Shown: in pieces, positions 23,988-32,973 of the stretch
Layout: the number at the start of each line of letters is the position of its first letter
How positions within the stretch are numbered: the stretch's first letter is position 1
Assembly: GCA_051122655.1 (NCBI GenBank)
Contig: CP182107.1
Coordinates: forward strand, 2,202,453-2,266,452
DNA: 64,000 nucleotides
Reading direction: 5' to 3'
DNA from: Pasteurella sp030783905
GTDB lineage: Bacteria > Pseudomonadota > Gammaproteobacteria > Enterobacterales > Pasteurellaceae
The notes under the pieces: model-generated
The model's input: only the letters and a program-made list of their open reading frames with translations
Databases searched by the model: none
Told to the model about the DNA's origin: nothing
Made by a program: the position numbers and the translations under genes

Positions 23988-24580
23988 TAAATATTCTCCA
24001 CAAAATTACGCAACAGTTTTTCCCCTGCCTTGCCAGAACGCTCGGGGTGGAATTGTACACCGTAGAAGTTGTTGTGTTGGATCACTGCCGAAAATGGCAC
24101 GCCGTAGTCACAAGTGGCAACGGTGTGTGGATTGGGCAACACCGCATAGCTATGCACAAAATAGAAATAGCTGTCTTGCTCAATGCCTGCAAATAACGGG
24201 TGATCGGCGACATAATGCACCTTATTCCAGCCCATATGGGGTAATGGCAACTGACAATCTGGCAATTTTTCGGTTTTACCCGCCATCAATTTTAATAAGT
24301 CCAAATTGCCTTCTTCAGAATATTCGGTCATCAGCTGCATACCCAAACAGATGCCTAACACAGGCTGTTTCAAATTGCGAATGGTGTCGATTACTCCTAA
24401 CTCCGCAAGATTTTTCATCGCCGCTCTCGCCGTGCCCACGCCGGGTAAAATCAGCTTGTCGGCGGATTGGATTTGTTCGATATTATCGGTAATTTCTGCG
24501 TGATAACCTAAACGATCAAAGGCAAATTTGACCGAAGAAAGGTTCGCGCAACGGGTGTTGATGATGGTGATGTTTTGCAT
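23987..24580 (-). CDS. hisH: Imidazole glycerol phosphate synthase glutaminase subunit
   Basis: Supplies ammonia from glutamine to HisF. The 197-residue class I amidotransferase has the nucleophile Cys in VLGICLGMQLM (about residue 77) and the His-Glu pair in GVQFHPERSGKAG (about 178-180). It lies between the HEPN-like gene and the MOSC gene. SD TAGGAAAAATATG follows the stop of the HEPN-like gene. Confidence 0.97.
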   Translation of the reverse strand: MQNITIINTRCANLSSVKFAFDRLGYHAEITDNIEQIQSADKLILPGVGTARAAMKNLAELGVIDTIRNLKQPVLGICLGMQLMTEYSEEGNLDLLKLMAGKTEKLPDCQLPLPHMGWNKVHYVADHPLFAGIEQDSYFYFVHSYAVLPNPHTVATCDYGVPFSAVIQHNNFYGVQFHPERSGKAGEKLLRNFVENI

Positions 24581-24587
24581 ATTTTTC

Positions 24588-25604
24588 CTATAAATTACAG
24601 ATTCGTTCTTGAATTAAAAGATCTAGACTCTCACAATATTCAATAAAAAATTTTTTTGCGTTTAAAATATCCTCATCCTGCAGAGAAATTGCATGACCAT
24701 CTTTATCTAGACCAAATCGATGAACAATATTATTTCTGGTTATTAATAACTTATTGATTTCATGAAAATCAGGTAATGTATTTAACTGAAATCCATTTTT
24801 AAAAATCTTTGTGATGTTATTTATATTATGCCAAACAGTTTCATTGTCTAAGATATCTTCTAATTTTCTATCAAAGTTATAATTTTCATTATAAATGTCA
24901 CTAAGAGATTTTTTTATTTCAAAATCTTTTAATGTATTAATCAAATTTTTTCTTAAATTTAGTCCTTTAGTATCTAAGTTACATTTTGTTATTTCCCACA
25001 TATACGTTTCGAATGCCGTGAAAAGTAAACTAAAAACAGATAAAGCTTGTAAATAAGAGATTTCCTCATCTTTTTCCTTTAGATTATTTTTTAATTGATG
25101 TACTAAGAAATCCTTAGCATATAAACCATAATCTTCAGATCTTTCTATTAATAAATTTATATCAATAATTTGAGCAATGTTACTAAATTTAAGTACTTTA
25201 ATCGCTTTATTTATTCTGTTTTTAAGCCTGTCAATAGGTGTTTCTTTCATTTGATAATCATTTGAATATTGTGGAATAGGAGTCCAAGTATCTTCTGCGA
25301 TGTCATATAATCTTTGAGCAACATCTTGTATCACATCATAAGATGTATATTTCTCAAATTGTTCTAATTCATCATATGGATCGATTGGTCCACCATAAAT
25401 GTATTGGTATCCACCCTCACGCGAAATATAAGGTAAGGAATGTACAGGCTCTTCATACCTTAGTGTAAACCATTCAAATAATGCTTCTTCTTGTTCTTCT
25501 TTACTTGCATTAAATAACCACGTCAAATTCAAATCTGACCCAAAAAATGCACAATAGGGTAATGTTAATTTCTGAAATTCAAAATCCACATTTATTATCC
25601 TCAA
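24588..25604 (-). CDS. AT-rich protein with HEPN-like motif inserted in the his operon
   Basis: A 338-residue protein not recognised as a named family. DNA composition is much more AT-rich than the flanking his genes. The N-terminal third (with GGYQYIYGGPIDPYDELE) is of unknown fold; the C-terminal two thirds are helical and Lys/Asn-rich. Near the end, RNNIVH at residues 290-295 fits the Rx4H catalytic motif of HEPN ribonucleases, followed by FGLDKDGHAI and a final helix, the usual place for the motif. HEPN proteins are common in toxin-antitoxin and anti-phage systems. It lies between hisB and hisH with its own GAGGA SD. Confidence 0.65.
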   Translation of the reverse strand: MRIINVDFEFQKLTLPYCAFFGSDLNLTWLFNASKEEQEEALFEWFTLRYEEPVHSLPYISREGGYQYIYGGPIDPYDELEQFEKYTSYDVIQDVAQRLYDIAEDTWTPIPQYSNDYQMKETPIDRLKNRINKAIKVLKFSNIAQIIDINLLIERSEDYGLYAKDFLVHQLKNNLKEKDEEISYLQALSVFSLLFTAFETYMWEITKCNLDTKGLNLRKNLINTLKDFEIKKSLSDIYNENYNFDRKLEDILDNETVWHNINNITKIFKNGFQLNTLPDFHEINKLLITRNNIVHRFGLDKDGHAISLQDEDILNAKKFFIEYCESLDLLIQERICNL

Positions 25605-25639
25605 TTTTATGAAGTACTATCGCGTAATAGTTATTTAGT

Positions 25640-26731
25640 TCACAGAACCCCCTTACTACTCGGCAACTCATTCCCTTCCACCTTAATACACTGTCTTAAC
25701 GTGCGCCCAAACACTTTAAACAGGCTTTCGATTTTGTGGTGGTCGTTATCGCCTTTGGTTTTGAGATGTAAGGTTGCCATTAAGGTATAAGCGAGAGATT
25801 GGAAAAAATGCTCGGTCATTTCGGTGCTGAAATCGCCCACTTTGTCACGTTTAAATTTGGCTTTGAATTTGAAATACGGGCGACCAGACAGATCCATCGT
25901 ACATTCTGCTTTGCATTCGTCCATTGGCAAGACAAAACCGAAGCGTTGAATGCCACGTTTGTCGCCGAGGGCTTGTTTTAATGCGGTGCCGAGGGCGAGG
26001 GCGGTGTCTTCCACAGTGTGATGTTCGTCAATCCACAAATCGCCTTTGCAGTACACATTCATTCTAAAGCCACCGTGGGTGGCGATTTGATCAAGCATGT
26101 GATCGAAAAAGCCTACGCCCGTTTTGATGTCGTTCATGCCTGTTTCATCCAACCACACTTGCACTTTAATGTCCGTTTCTTTGGTGGTGCGAACCACTTC
26201 CGCATAGCGTGGGGTGCGATCTCCAAGTGCGGTCTGTTTTGGCAATAATTTTTCCGCAATCAAATCCCAGTTGAGTTTTTCCCGATCGTATTGCAAAGCA
26301 CGAATGCCGAGATTCTCCGCCAGTTGCACGTCAGTGGCACGATCGCCAATCACAAAACTGGTGTCAGGGTCGAACAACTTTTTATCAATATATTTTTTCA
26401 ATAATTTGATTTTCGGCTTACGGCAGTCGCACTCATCTTCAGGTTTGTGTGGGCAAATCAACACCTCATCAAATTCAATCCCTTGCGAGTTAAACAACGC
26501 CATCATCGCATTGTGCGGTTTGTCGAAGTCTTCTTGCGGAAAGGACGCCGTGCCCAAACCGTCCTGATTGCTGACCATCACAAAGCGGTAGAAGGGTTTA
26601 AGTTTCAACAACGCTGGGATTACGTTCGGTTCAAATTGCAATTTTTCTAAACTGTCGATTTGAAAATCGGTTTTCGGTTCGTCAATTAAGGTACCGTCAC
26701 GGTCGATAAAAAGAATAGATTGTTGTGTCAT
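25640..26731 (-). CDS. hisB: Bifunctional histidinol-phosphatase / imidazoleglycerol-phosphate dehydratase
   Basis: Catalyses histidine steps 6 and 8. The N-terminal HAD phosphatase (about residues 1-165) has the nucleophile motif FIDRDGTLID and the zinc loop CPHKPEDECDCRKPK. The C-terminal dehydratase (about 170-363) has the metal-binding repeats FFDHMLDQIATHGG and DEHHTVEDTALALG. The 363-residue length matches the enterobacterial fusion. It starts 36 bases after hisC ends. Confidence 0.98.
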   Translation of the reverse strand: MTQQSILFIDRDGTLIDEPKTDFQIDSLEKLQFEPNVIPALLKLKPFYRFVMVSNQDGLGTASFPQEDFDKPHNAMMALFNSQGIEFDEVLICPHKPEDECDCRKPKIKLLKKYIDKKLFDPDTSFVIGDRATDVQLAENLGIRALQYDREKLNWDLIAEKLLPKQTALGDRTPRYAEVVRTTKETDIKVQVWLDETGMNDIKTGVGFFDHMLDQIATHGGFRMNVYCKGDLWIDEHHTVEDTALALGTALKQALGDKRGIQRFGFVLPMDECKAECTMDLSGRPYFKFKAKFKRDKVGDFSTEMTEHFFQSLAYTLMATLHLKTKGDNDHHKIESLFKVFGRTLRQCIKVEGNELPSSKGVL

Positions 26732-26767
26732 CGTGTTATCCTGTTTGTCTTTTGTTCTGTCTGTATC

Positions 26768-27823
26768 TTATGCAATTTGACGAATAGCTTCAATCACTCG
26801 GCGGTTTTCTTCCGCGGTACCAATAGTGATACGAATGCAATTTTCTAACATGAGTGCGCTGTGTTGATTACGCAAGATAATGCCTTGATCCCACAGGGTT
26901 TTAAATATTTTCTGCCCGTCTTTAAATTTCACTAAAAGATAATTACCGTCGCTTTGAAAGAGGTTTTCCACACAAGGCAAGCTGCGCAAATCCGCCTCAA
27001 GTGCGGTGCGATTTTGTAAAATTTCTGCGACACGTTGTTGCATTGCTACAATCCCTGAAGGTTGCAAGGCTTGCGCAGCAAGATCTGCCACCAGCACCGG
27101 CAAGGGATAAGGGGCAATGACTTTTTGTAACACGTTAATCAATTCTGGATTGGCAAGGGTAAAACCACAACGTAGTCCCGCTAAGGCAAAGGCTTTGGAC
27201 AGGGTACGGATAATGGCGAGATGCGGATAATTTTCCAGCGCCGTTGCCATGGTGGTTTGTGGGCAAAATTCGATATAGGCTTCATCCACCACCACAATGG
27301 CTCTGTTTTTCGTCATTTCTAATAACGCCAATAAATCAGCTCGATTGACGAGGGTGCCAGTGGGATTGTTGGGGCTGCACACAAACACCACTTTCACGTC
27401 CGTCAAATTGCGTTCAATTTCGGCTAAATTCAGTTGGAAATCTGCAGTCAGCGGCACGGTTTTTAAGGCAACGCCACAGGTTTCGGCACTCACGGCATAC
27501 ATACCATAAGTTGGTGGGCAATACAGCACGCTGTCGTCGGCTTCACAAAACGCACGAATAATTAGCTCGATACTTTCATCGCCCCCACGGCTGACGAGAA
27601 CATTTTCAGGGTAAACGCCAGCATAGCGGGCATAGCCTTCAATCACAGCTTGTGGCTGGGGTTCAGGGTAGCGGTTAAAGGTGCGTTGGGTTAAATCAAA
27701 ATCGGGCGAGGTGGGGTATTCATTGGCATTTAACCAAATATCGCCCTTGCCCCCTAATCGCCGTGCCGATTGATACGGCGTTAAGGCTTGAATATTTTTG
27801 CGTGAAAGTGATGAAATAGACAT
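26768..27823 (-). CDS. hisC: Histidinol-phosphate aminotransferase
   Basis: Catalyses histidine step 7, PLP-dependent. The 351-residue fold-type I aminotransferase has the PLP lysine in RTLSKAFALAGLRCGF (about residue 212), the SPNNPTGT substrate segment near 150 and the DEAYIEF motif near 180. SD AACAGGAAAAC lies between the stop of the Fic half-gene and this ATG. Confidence 0.97.
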   Translation of the reverse strand: MSISSLSRKNIQALTPYQSARRLGGKGDIWLNANEYPTSPDFDLTQRTFNRYPEPQPQAVIEGYARYAGVYPENVLVSRGGDESIELIIRAFCEADDSVLYCPPTYGMYAVSAETCGVALKTVPLTADFQLNLAEIERNLTDVKVVFVCSPNNPTGTLVNRADLLALLEMTKNRAIVVVDEAYIEFCPQTTMATALENYPHLAIIRTLSKAFALAGLRCGFTLANPELINVLQKVIAPYPLPVLVADLAAQALQPSGIVAMQQRVAEILQNRTALEADLRSLPCVENLFQSDGNYLLVKFKDGQKIFKTLWDQGIILRNQHSALMLENCIRITIGTAEENRRVIEAIRQIA

Positions 27824-27836
27824 TGTGTTTTCCTGT

Positions 27837-28829
27837 TTAATTTCGTTCTTTTAATAAAATAAAGTGTTCGATAAGTTTAATCATCAACTCTTTTTGTTCT
27901 GGCAGGCTTTCAGCCACTAAAAGGGCTAACGCCACCAAGGTGTTATCGTTAATCAATTGCTCGACAGGTTTTGCTAACAAGCCTTGATTGAGGCGTAAGT
28001 ACCACAAAAACAAAAAGGATCCTGTGCGTTTGTTCCCATCGGAAAGTGGATGGTTTTTGATCACAAAATACAGCAAATGGGCAGCACGACTGGCAACATT
28101 AGGATAAAACTATTCCTCACCAAATCCTTGTTCAATGGTATTGATCGCTGATGCCAACCCATCGGAACGCAACTGACCAAATAACGCCGTCGCTTCCCCT
28201 TTTTCAATCAAGGTTTGTTTTAATTGCTCAATGGCTTGCAACACCTCATCAAAGATCAACGGTTTCATATCAGGTTGCTTCAATGAATTAGCACTTAAAC
28301 TTTGTTCATCATACGCCTGCAATAAGCTCCAAGTGCGTGCGTAATCCTGCACGACGCTAATCACCGCTTGTCCATCATCATTGACGAAGGCTTGATTTGT
28401 CAGCGTGCGACTTAACAACGCAACCGCTTGGCTAAATTCCACGCCCTTTTCCTGTAAACGGCGTTCATTGATCGCATAACCCTGCACTAAAAATTGTTTT
28501 AGGGTTTGTGTTGCCCACTGGCGGAATTGCACGCCTCGCTTGGATTTTACTCGATAGCCAACTGAGATGATAACGTCTAAGTTGTAGTAATCCACGAGGT
28601 AAGTTTTTCCATCGGCGGCAGTTGTTGCATTTTTTGCAACAACTGAATCTCGCACTAATTCTTCTTCCAAAAAGATATTTCGAATATGACGAGAAATCAC
28701 CGATTTATCTCGACCAAATAGCGTAACCATTTGATCTAGACTTAGCCACACCGTTTCCTGTTCAAAAGAAACCTGTAATGCAATTTTGCCATCTTCGCTA
28801 GTGTAGAGTTGGATTTGATTGTTCATCAT
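27837..28829 (-). pseudogene. RhuM-Fic gene split by an in-frame amber codon
   Basis: The N-terminal part (28110-28829, 239 residues) is a RhuM-family protein: FGRDKSVISRHIRNIF, VDYYNLDVIISVGYRVKSKRGVQFRQWATQTL. The same reading frame continues after a single TAG (minus strand 28112-28110) into FYPNVASRAAHLLYFVIKNHPLSDGNKRTG, which carries the Fic/Doc signature HPLSDGNKR, and ends at 27837. The 36 bases between the TAG and the next track-like start codon are in frame, so this is a nonsense change, not a frameshift. RhuM-Fic fusions of about 330 residues are a known family; the combined length here fits. Either the gene is dead, or the halves are made separately. Confidence 0.85.
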
Positions 28830-29377
28830 GTTTTCCTTTCCAGTATAGTGATACTAAAACATCCTTGTTTTTTAGCTATTGTAATGTTGAACCCATTTTT
28901 TATTAAATGTGATTGTATTTCATTTAATACAAAACCATGGGTCACAATAATACAATTTTTATTTAAATTTTCTTGAATAAAATTCGCTACTCGTTGTTTT
29001 TCTTGTCGTAAATTATTTTGACTTTTATTGATGCCTATCAGCCATAAAACTCGAGAAACGAATAACCAATTTTTAAATGATAAATTTAAAATAGGAATTG
29101 GAAAAATATCTAAATTAAATTCAACAAGTTTGTCGGTAGTGACAATCTTTTTCTTAGGAAACAGGTAGTCAGCCGTTTTTATTGCTCGAGTTAATGATGA
29201 ACTATAAATAGTGTCTATATCCAGATTATCTTGGTTTACACCTAACAAATTGATTTCAGCAAAATTCAACGTTTCAGTGTTGTTATATTCCACTAAACGT
29301 TGTTTAGCCTCCAGATAAGAACAAGGGGTATTGCTGACTACAGGCGTTACATGTCGAATTAAGATAATTTTATTCAT
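28826..29377 (-). CDS. Histidine phosphatase superfamily protein
   Basis: A 183-residue phosphoglycerate-mutase-like protein. The start was set at MNKIILIRHVTP, where the RHG-type catalytic motif appears as RHV at residues 8-10. The second catalytic His is in IIVTHGFVLNEIQ and the substrate Arg in SSLTRAIKTADYLF. The substrate is unknown. The DNA is AT-rich. The stop overlaps the RhuM start by ATGA, so the two were probably acquired or expressed together. Confidence 0.82.
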   Translation of the reverse strand: MNKIILIRHVTPVVSNTPCSYLEAKQRLVEYNNTETLNFAEINLLGVNQDNLDIDTIYSSSLTRAIKTADYLFPKKKIVTTDKLVEFNLDIFPIPILNLSFKNWLFVSRVLWLIGINKSQNNLRQEKQRVANFIQENLNKNCIIVTHGFVLNEIQSHLIKNGFNITIAKKQGCFSITILERKT

Positions 29378-29384
29378 ATTGACA

Positions 29385-29792
29385 TCAAGGCTGTGTATCA
29401 AACACCATCACATTATCGGGGAGTTGATACCAGGCCTGTTTTTCTCTCGTCCAAACATGGATCGTGGGTTCGATGATCTCGGTATTGTCCAATGTGGATG
29501 GTTTGAGCATTAATTTATCAGGGTAACTTGGGCTGTAATGGTAAATATGGTTTGCGCAAGTGGGGCAAAACATTGCAATGGTTTGGTTACCGCTCTCTGC
29601 CTGACGACGAAAGGCTTTCAGTTCACCCGTTAACTCCAATGCATCTTTATCAATCATTGCCGTCAGACTAAATGCACTAGTGGATAATTTTTGGCATTGT
29701 TTACAATGACAAGCCGCAATCGCAATAGGTGCTTTGTGTAGAGTGTAGCGCACTTGCCCGCATTGACATTGCCCATTAATTGGATAATCCAT
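29385..29792 (-). CDS. GFA-family (CENP-V/GFA domain) zinc protein
   Basis: A 135-residue protein with the paired zinc motifs of the GFA family: CQCGQVRY (residues 9-16), CHCKQCQK (about 29-36) and CPTCANHIY (about 75-83). The family was named for glutathione-dependent formaldehyde-activating enzyme, but most members have no proven activity and this one should not be called that enzyme. It lies 28 bases after hisD and 7 bases before the histidine phosphatase gene. Confidence 0.85.
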   Translation of the reverse strand: MDYPINGQCQCGQVRYTLHKAPIAIAACHCKQCQKLSTSAFSLTAMIDKDALELTGELKAFRRQAESGNQTIAMFCPTCANHIYHYSPSYPDKLMLKPSTLDNTEIIEPTIHVWTREKQAWYQLPDNVMVFDTQP

Positions 29793-29820
29793 GTTATTTC
29801 CCTTCTATCGTCATAAGTAG

Positions 29821-31101
29821 TTATTTCAATTTATTCAAGCGAATGGCTACCGCTTGCTTATGTGCCTCTAACTGTTCCGCCGTCGCCATTAACATCACGG
29901 TTTCTGCAAGGTCGGTAAAGCCTTGTGGGGTCAGTTCTTGTACTGTCATGCGTTTGCTAAAATCTGCTAACCCTAAACTGGAGTGGGTACGAGTATAGCC
30001 ATAAGTAGGTAATACATGGTTGGTACCACTAGCATAATCGCCCATACTTTCAGGCGAATACGCCCCTAAGAAAATAGAACCCGCGTTATCTAACAATGGC
30101 AGTAAATTGCGCGCATTTTCTACTTGCACCACTAAATGTTCAGGCGCATAAGCATTGCTGATTTCCACGCACTGTTGCAGATCTTCTGCGATAAAGGTGC
30201 GACTGTGGGCGAGGGCTTTGCGTGCCGTTTCTGCTCTTGGTAAACGCGCCAGTTGTTGCTCAATGGAAAGAGCGGTCTGTTTTGCCAACGTTTCGCAGTT
30301 TGTGACTAAAATTACCTGGCTGTCTGCACCGTGTTCCGCTTGTGACAATAAATCGCTTGCCACAAAATCAGGATCAGCAAATTCATCGGCAATCACTAAC
30401 ACTTCAGAAGGACCTGCTGGCATATCAATGGCGGTGCCTTGTTGTAACACTTGGCGTTTGGCTTCAGTCACAAAGGCATTGCCCGGTCCGAAAATTTTAT
30501 CCACTTTTTGCACACTTTCTGTGCCGTTTGCCATGGCAAAAATGGCTTGTGCACCACCAATCGCATAGATAGTTTCTACGCCACATAAATTGGCGGTGTA
30601 AAGAATTTCATCGGCAATGGGTGGTGGCGAGCAAAGTACGATTTTTTTACAGCCTGCGATTTTGGCAGGTACGGCAAGCATTAGCACGGTGGAAAATAAC
30701 GGGGCAGAGCCACCTGGGATATACAAGCCCACTTTTTCAATGGGGCGTGTCAGTACTTGGCAACGCACGCCCGCTTGGGTCTCGAGATCCACACCTTGAC
30801 TTTTCTGCGCTTGGTGAAAACGTTCAATGTTGCCTTTGGCCGTTTGAATAGCCTGTTTTAATTCCGGAGCAATACGCTGACTGGCTTGCTCAATTTGTGC
30901 TTTGGAGATGACAAGGCTGTCTAATTTGGTTTTGTCAAATTTCTCTGTCAGTTCAAATAATGCGTTATCGCCATTATTGATGACATGACTTTTAATCGCC
31001 TTCACCGCTTGGGTAATTTGCTCACCAATGGCTTGCACGGGGCGAGAAAGTGCGACTTGTTTTTGTGTTGAATTTAATGTATTCCAAATAAGTGTTTGCA
31101 T
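29821..31101 (-). CDS. hisD: Histidinol dehydrogenase
   Basis: Oxidises histidinol to histidine in two NAD-dependent steps, the last of the pathway, with zinc. The 426-residue product has the expected NAD/zinc blocks: IGGAQAIFAMANGTESV, DKIFGPGNAFVTEAKRQV, IDMPAGPSEVLVIAD and SQAEHGADSQVILV. It is separated from hisG by two non-his genes. SD CTAGGAAAAAAATATG. Confidence 0.97.
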   Translation of the reverse strand: MQTLIWNTLNSTQKQVALSRPVQAIGEQITQAVKAIKSHVINNGDNALFELTEKFDKTKLDSLVISKAQIEQASQRIAPELKQAIQTAKGNIERFHQAQKSQGVDLETQAGVRCQVLTRPIEKVGLYIPGGSAPLFSTVLMLAVPAKIAGCKKIVLCSPPPIADEILYTANLCGVETIYAIGGAQAIFAMANGTESVQKVDKIFGPGNAFVTEAKRQVLQQGTAIDMPAGPSEVLVIADEFADPDFVASDLLSQAEHGADSQVILVTNCETLAKQTALSIEQQLARLPRAETARKALAHSRTFIAEDLQQCVEISNAYAPEHLVVQVENARNLLPLLDNAGSIFLGAYSPESMGDYASGTNHVLPTYGYTRTHSSLGLADFSKRMTVQELTPQGFTDLAETVMLMATAEQLEAHKQAVAIRLNKLK

Positions 31102-31115
31102 ATTTTTTTCCTAGC

Positions 31116-31739
31116 TTACTCAATAGGGTCACTGACTTTCCCAGTTAAAAAGTCAAGATTGCGTGTGATTTTGTCAATCTCCCAATCCCACCATTTTAAT
31201 GCTAATAAGTGTTCGATTTTCTCAGGCGAAAAACGCGTTTTTATCACGCGAGCAGGGTTCCCCGCGACAACCGTATAAGGTGGAACATTTTTGGTGACAA
31301 CCGAGTGGGTACCAATAATCGCGCCATCGCCAATTTTTACGCCTGGCATAATCGTGGCGTTATAGCCGATCCAAACATCATTGCCCACAATGGTATCGCC
31401 TTTTATTGGCAGTACTGCTTTATCGGGTAAGGCTTTTGCCCATTCATAACCAAAAATCCCAAATGGGTAAGTGGAGATGGCATTCATTTGATGATTCGCG
31501 CCATTCATAATAAATTTCACATCAGAGCCAATCATGCAAAATTTACCGATGATCAATTTATCGCCTAAAAAGTCAAAATGATATTTCACATTTTTCTCAA
31601 AATTTTCAACATTCTCCGCATCATCGTAGTAGGTGAAATCACCAATAATAATATTGGGGTGACGAACCAGATTTTTTAGAAAACAAAGTTGATGATAATG
31701 TTTGATTGGGAAAAGCTGATCTTTATCAGGAAATCGCAT
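31116..31739 (-). CDS. Xenobiotic-type (CatB/Vat-like) hexapeptide acetyltransferase
   Basis: A 207-residue left-handed beta-helix acetyltransferase. Hexapeptide repeats run from LIIGKFCMIGSDVKFIMNGANHQM, which holds the active-site His of the CatB/Vat group, through IVGNDVWIGYNATIMPGVKIGDGAIIGTHSVVTKNVPPYTVVAGNPARVIKTRF. The N-terminus IIIGDFTYYDD is also typical. Relatives acetylate chloramphenicol or streptogramins; whether this one confers resistance cannot be told. It lies between the HhH gene and hisD, within the his operon. Confidence 0.85.
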   Translation of the reverse strand: MRFPDKDQLFPIKHYHQLCFLKNLVRHPNIIIGDFTYYDDAENVENFEKNVKYHFDFLGDKLIIGKFCMIGSDVKFIMNGANHQMNAISTYPFGIFGYEWAKALPDKAVLPIKGDTIVGNDVWIGYNATIMPGVKIGDGAIIGTHSVVTKNVPPYTVVAGNPARVIKTRFSPEKIEHLLALKWWDWEIDKITRNLDFLTGKVSDPIE

Positions 31740-31763
31740 AGCATACTTATCCTTTTTGTCTGG

Positions 31764-32018
31764 TTATTTTTCTGTACTTAACTTCAATTCTTGTTTTGCC
31801 CAACTCACTGCTGTTTCAATGGCTTTACGCGCCTGTGGACTATTGCGCCAACAGCTGGAACCTGTCATTTCAGCCCCTCTTTGCAGGATGAATTCAGGGG
31901 ATGTATTGGCGAGCAGTTCCACATTATCGAGTCCCATTTCTTGTAAACGTTTTAAAATAGTGGCACCGATGCCTTTTTGTGCTAAAAGTGATTGTTGTTG
32001 TGATAGCGTAAATGGCAT
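31764..32018 (-). CDS. Small helix-hairpin-helix protein
   Basis: An 84-residue protein with one HhH-like segment, KGIGATILKRLQEMGLDNVELLANTSPEFI (about residues 15-44), then SSCWRNSPQARKAIETA. It may bind DNA non-specifically; no function is known to me. It lies 4 bases after hisG and 24 before the acetyltransferase gene, so it is expressed with the his operon. Confidence 0.72.
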   Translation of the reverse strand: MPFTLSQQQSLLAQKGIGATILKRLQEMGLDNVELLANTSPEFILQRGAEMTGSSCWRNSPQARKAIETAVSWAKQELKLSTEK

Positions 32019-32022
32019 CTTG

Positions 32023-32922
32023 TTACCCCATCATTTTTTCGATTGGTAAGACTAAAATTGAACTTGCCCCTGCCTCTTTTAATTGTTCCATGGTTTCCCA
32101 GAACAGATTTTCTTGACTGACCACATGCATCGCCACTTTCGAGTTATCTTGCGCGAGGGGCAAAATGGTTGGATTTTCCACACCAGGTAAAAGTGCGGTG
32201 ATTTCGGCTAATTTTTCTTTTGGTGCATGTAGCATAATGTATTTTGATTCTGTCGCTTGTTGCACCCCTTGAATACGTGTGAGCAATTTATCCACTAAGG
32301 CTTGTTTTTCTGGGCTCAGCTCAGCGGCACGTTGAATGAGACAAGATTTGGAACGGTAAATGACCTCCACTTCTTTTAAACCATTGGCTTCAAGCGTAGC
32401 GCCAGAAGACACTAAATCACAAATGGCATCAGCAAGTCCCGCCCGCGGGGCAACTTCGACCGAACCTGTCAGTGAACACGTTTTGAAACTAACACCTTGT
32501 TGTTGCATATATCGTTTGAGTAAATTTGGATAGGAGGTCGCAATGCGTGCATTTTTAAGAACACTCATACCGGAGTAGGCTTCGTCTTGTGGTATGGCGA
32601 TAGATAAACGGCAACCGCCAAAATCTAATCGACGCAATTTTTTGTAATTAACCGTTTCACCTGCGGCTTGACGGGTGAGTTCTTCCTCTTCTAGGACATT
32701 TTCACCAATAATGCCGAGATCAACGACACCATCAAAAACTAAACCGGGAATATCATCATCACGCACCCGTAAAATATCAATCGGCATATTTTCTGCATAA
32801 GCAATCAGGCGTTGTTCCTGTAAATTTATTTTTACACCACATTGTTTCAATAAGGCTTGTGATTCTTGGCTTAAGCGCCCTGATTTTTGCATTGCAATGC
32901 GTAATCTTTTACTTTCAATCAT
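32023..32922 (-). CDS. hisG: ATP phosphoribosyltransferase (long form, with regulatory domain)
   Basis: First step of histidine synthesis, feedback-inhibited by histidine. The 299-residue product is the long, HisZ-independent form: catalytic lobes at about 1-220 with RVRDDDIPGLVFDGVVDLGIIGENV and the PRPP motif region DAICDLVSSGATLEANGL, then a C-terminal ACT-like domain (about 225-299). It is the first structural gene after the hisL attenuator. Confidence 0.98.
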   Translation of the reverse strand: MIESKRLRIAMQKSGRLSQESQALLKQCGVKINLQEQRLIAYAENMPIDILRVRDDDIPGLVFDGVVDLGIIGENVLEEEELTRQAAGETVNYKKLRRLDFGGCRLSIAIPQDEAYSGMSVLKNARIATSYPNLLKRYMQQQGVSFKTCSLTGSVEVAPRAGLADAICDLVSSGATLEANGLKEVEVIYRSKSCLIQRAAELSPEKQALVDKLLTRIQGVQQATESKYIMLHAPKEKLAEITALLPGVENPTILPLAQDNSKVAMHVVSQENLFWETMEQLKEAGASSILVLPIEKMMG

Positions 32923-32973
32923 AATTCTTATCCTAGTCGATGTTGTTCATTTTAGTTATAAAAAATTAGTTAT

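Noticed and set aside
28076..28110. Frameshift between RhuM and Fic
   Set aside because: Codon counting shows the two parts are in the same frame; the break is a TAG codon, not a shift.
29385..29792. Formaldehyde-activating enzyme
   Set aside because: The GFA zinc motifs are present, but the family name is misleading for most members and no formaldehyde genes are nearby.
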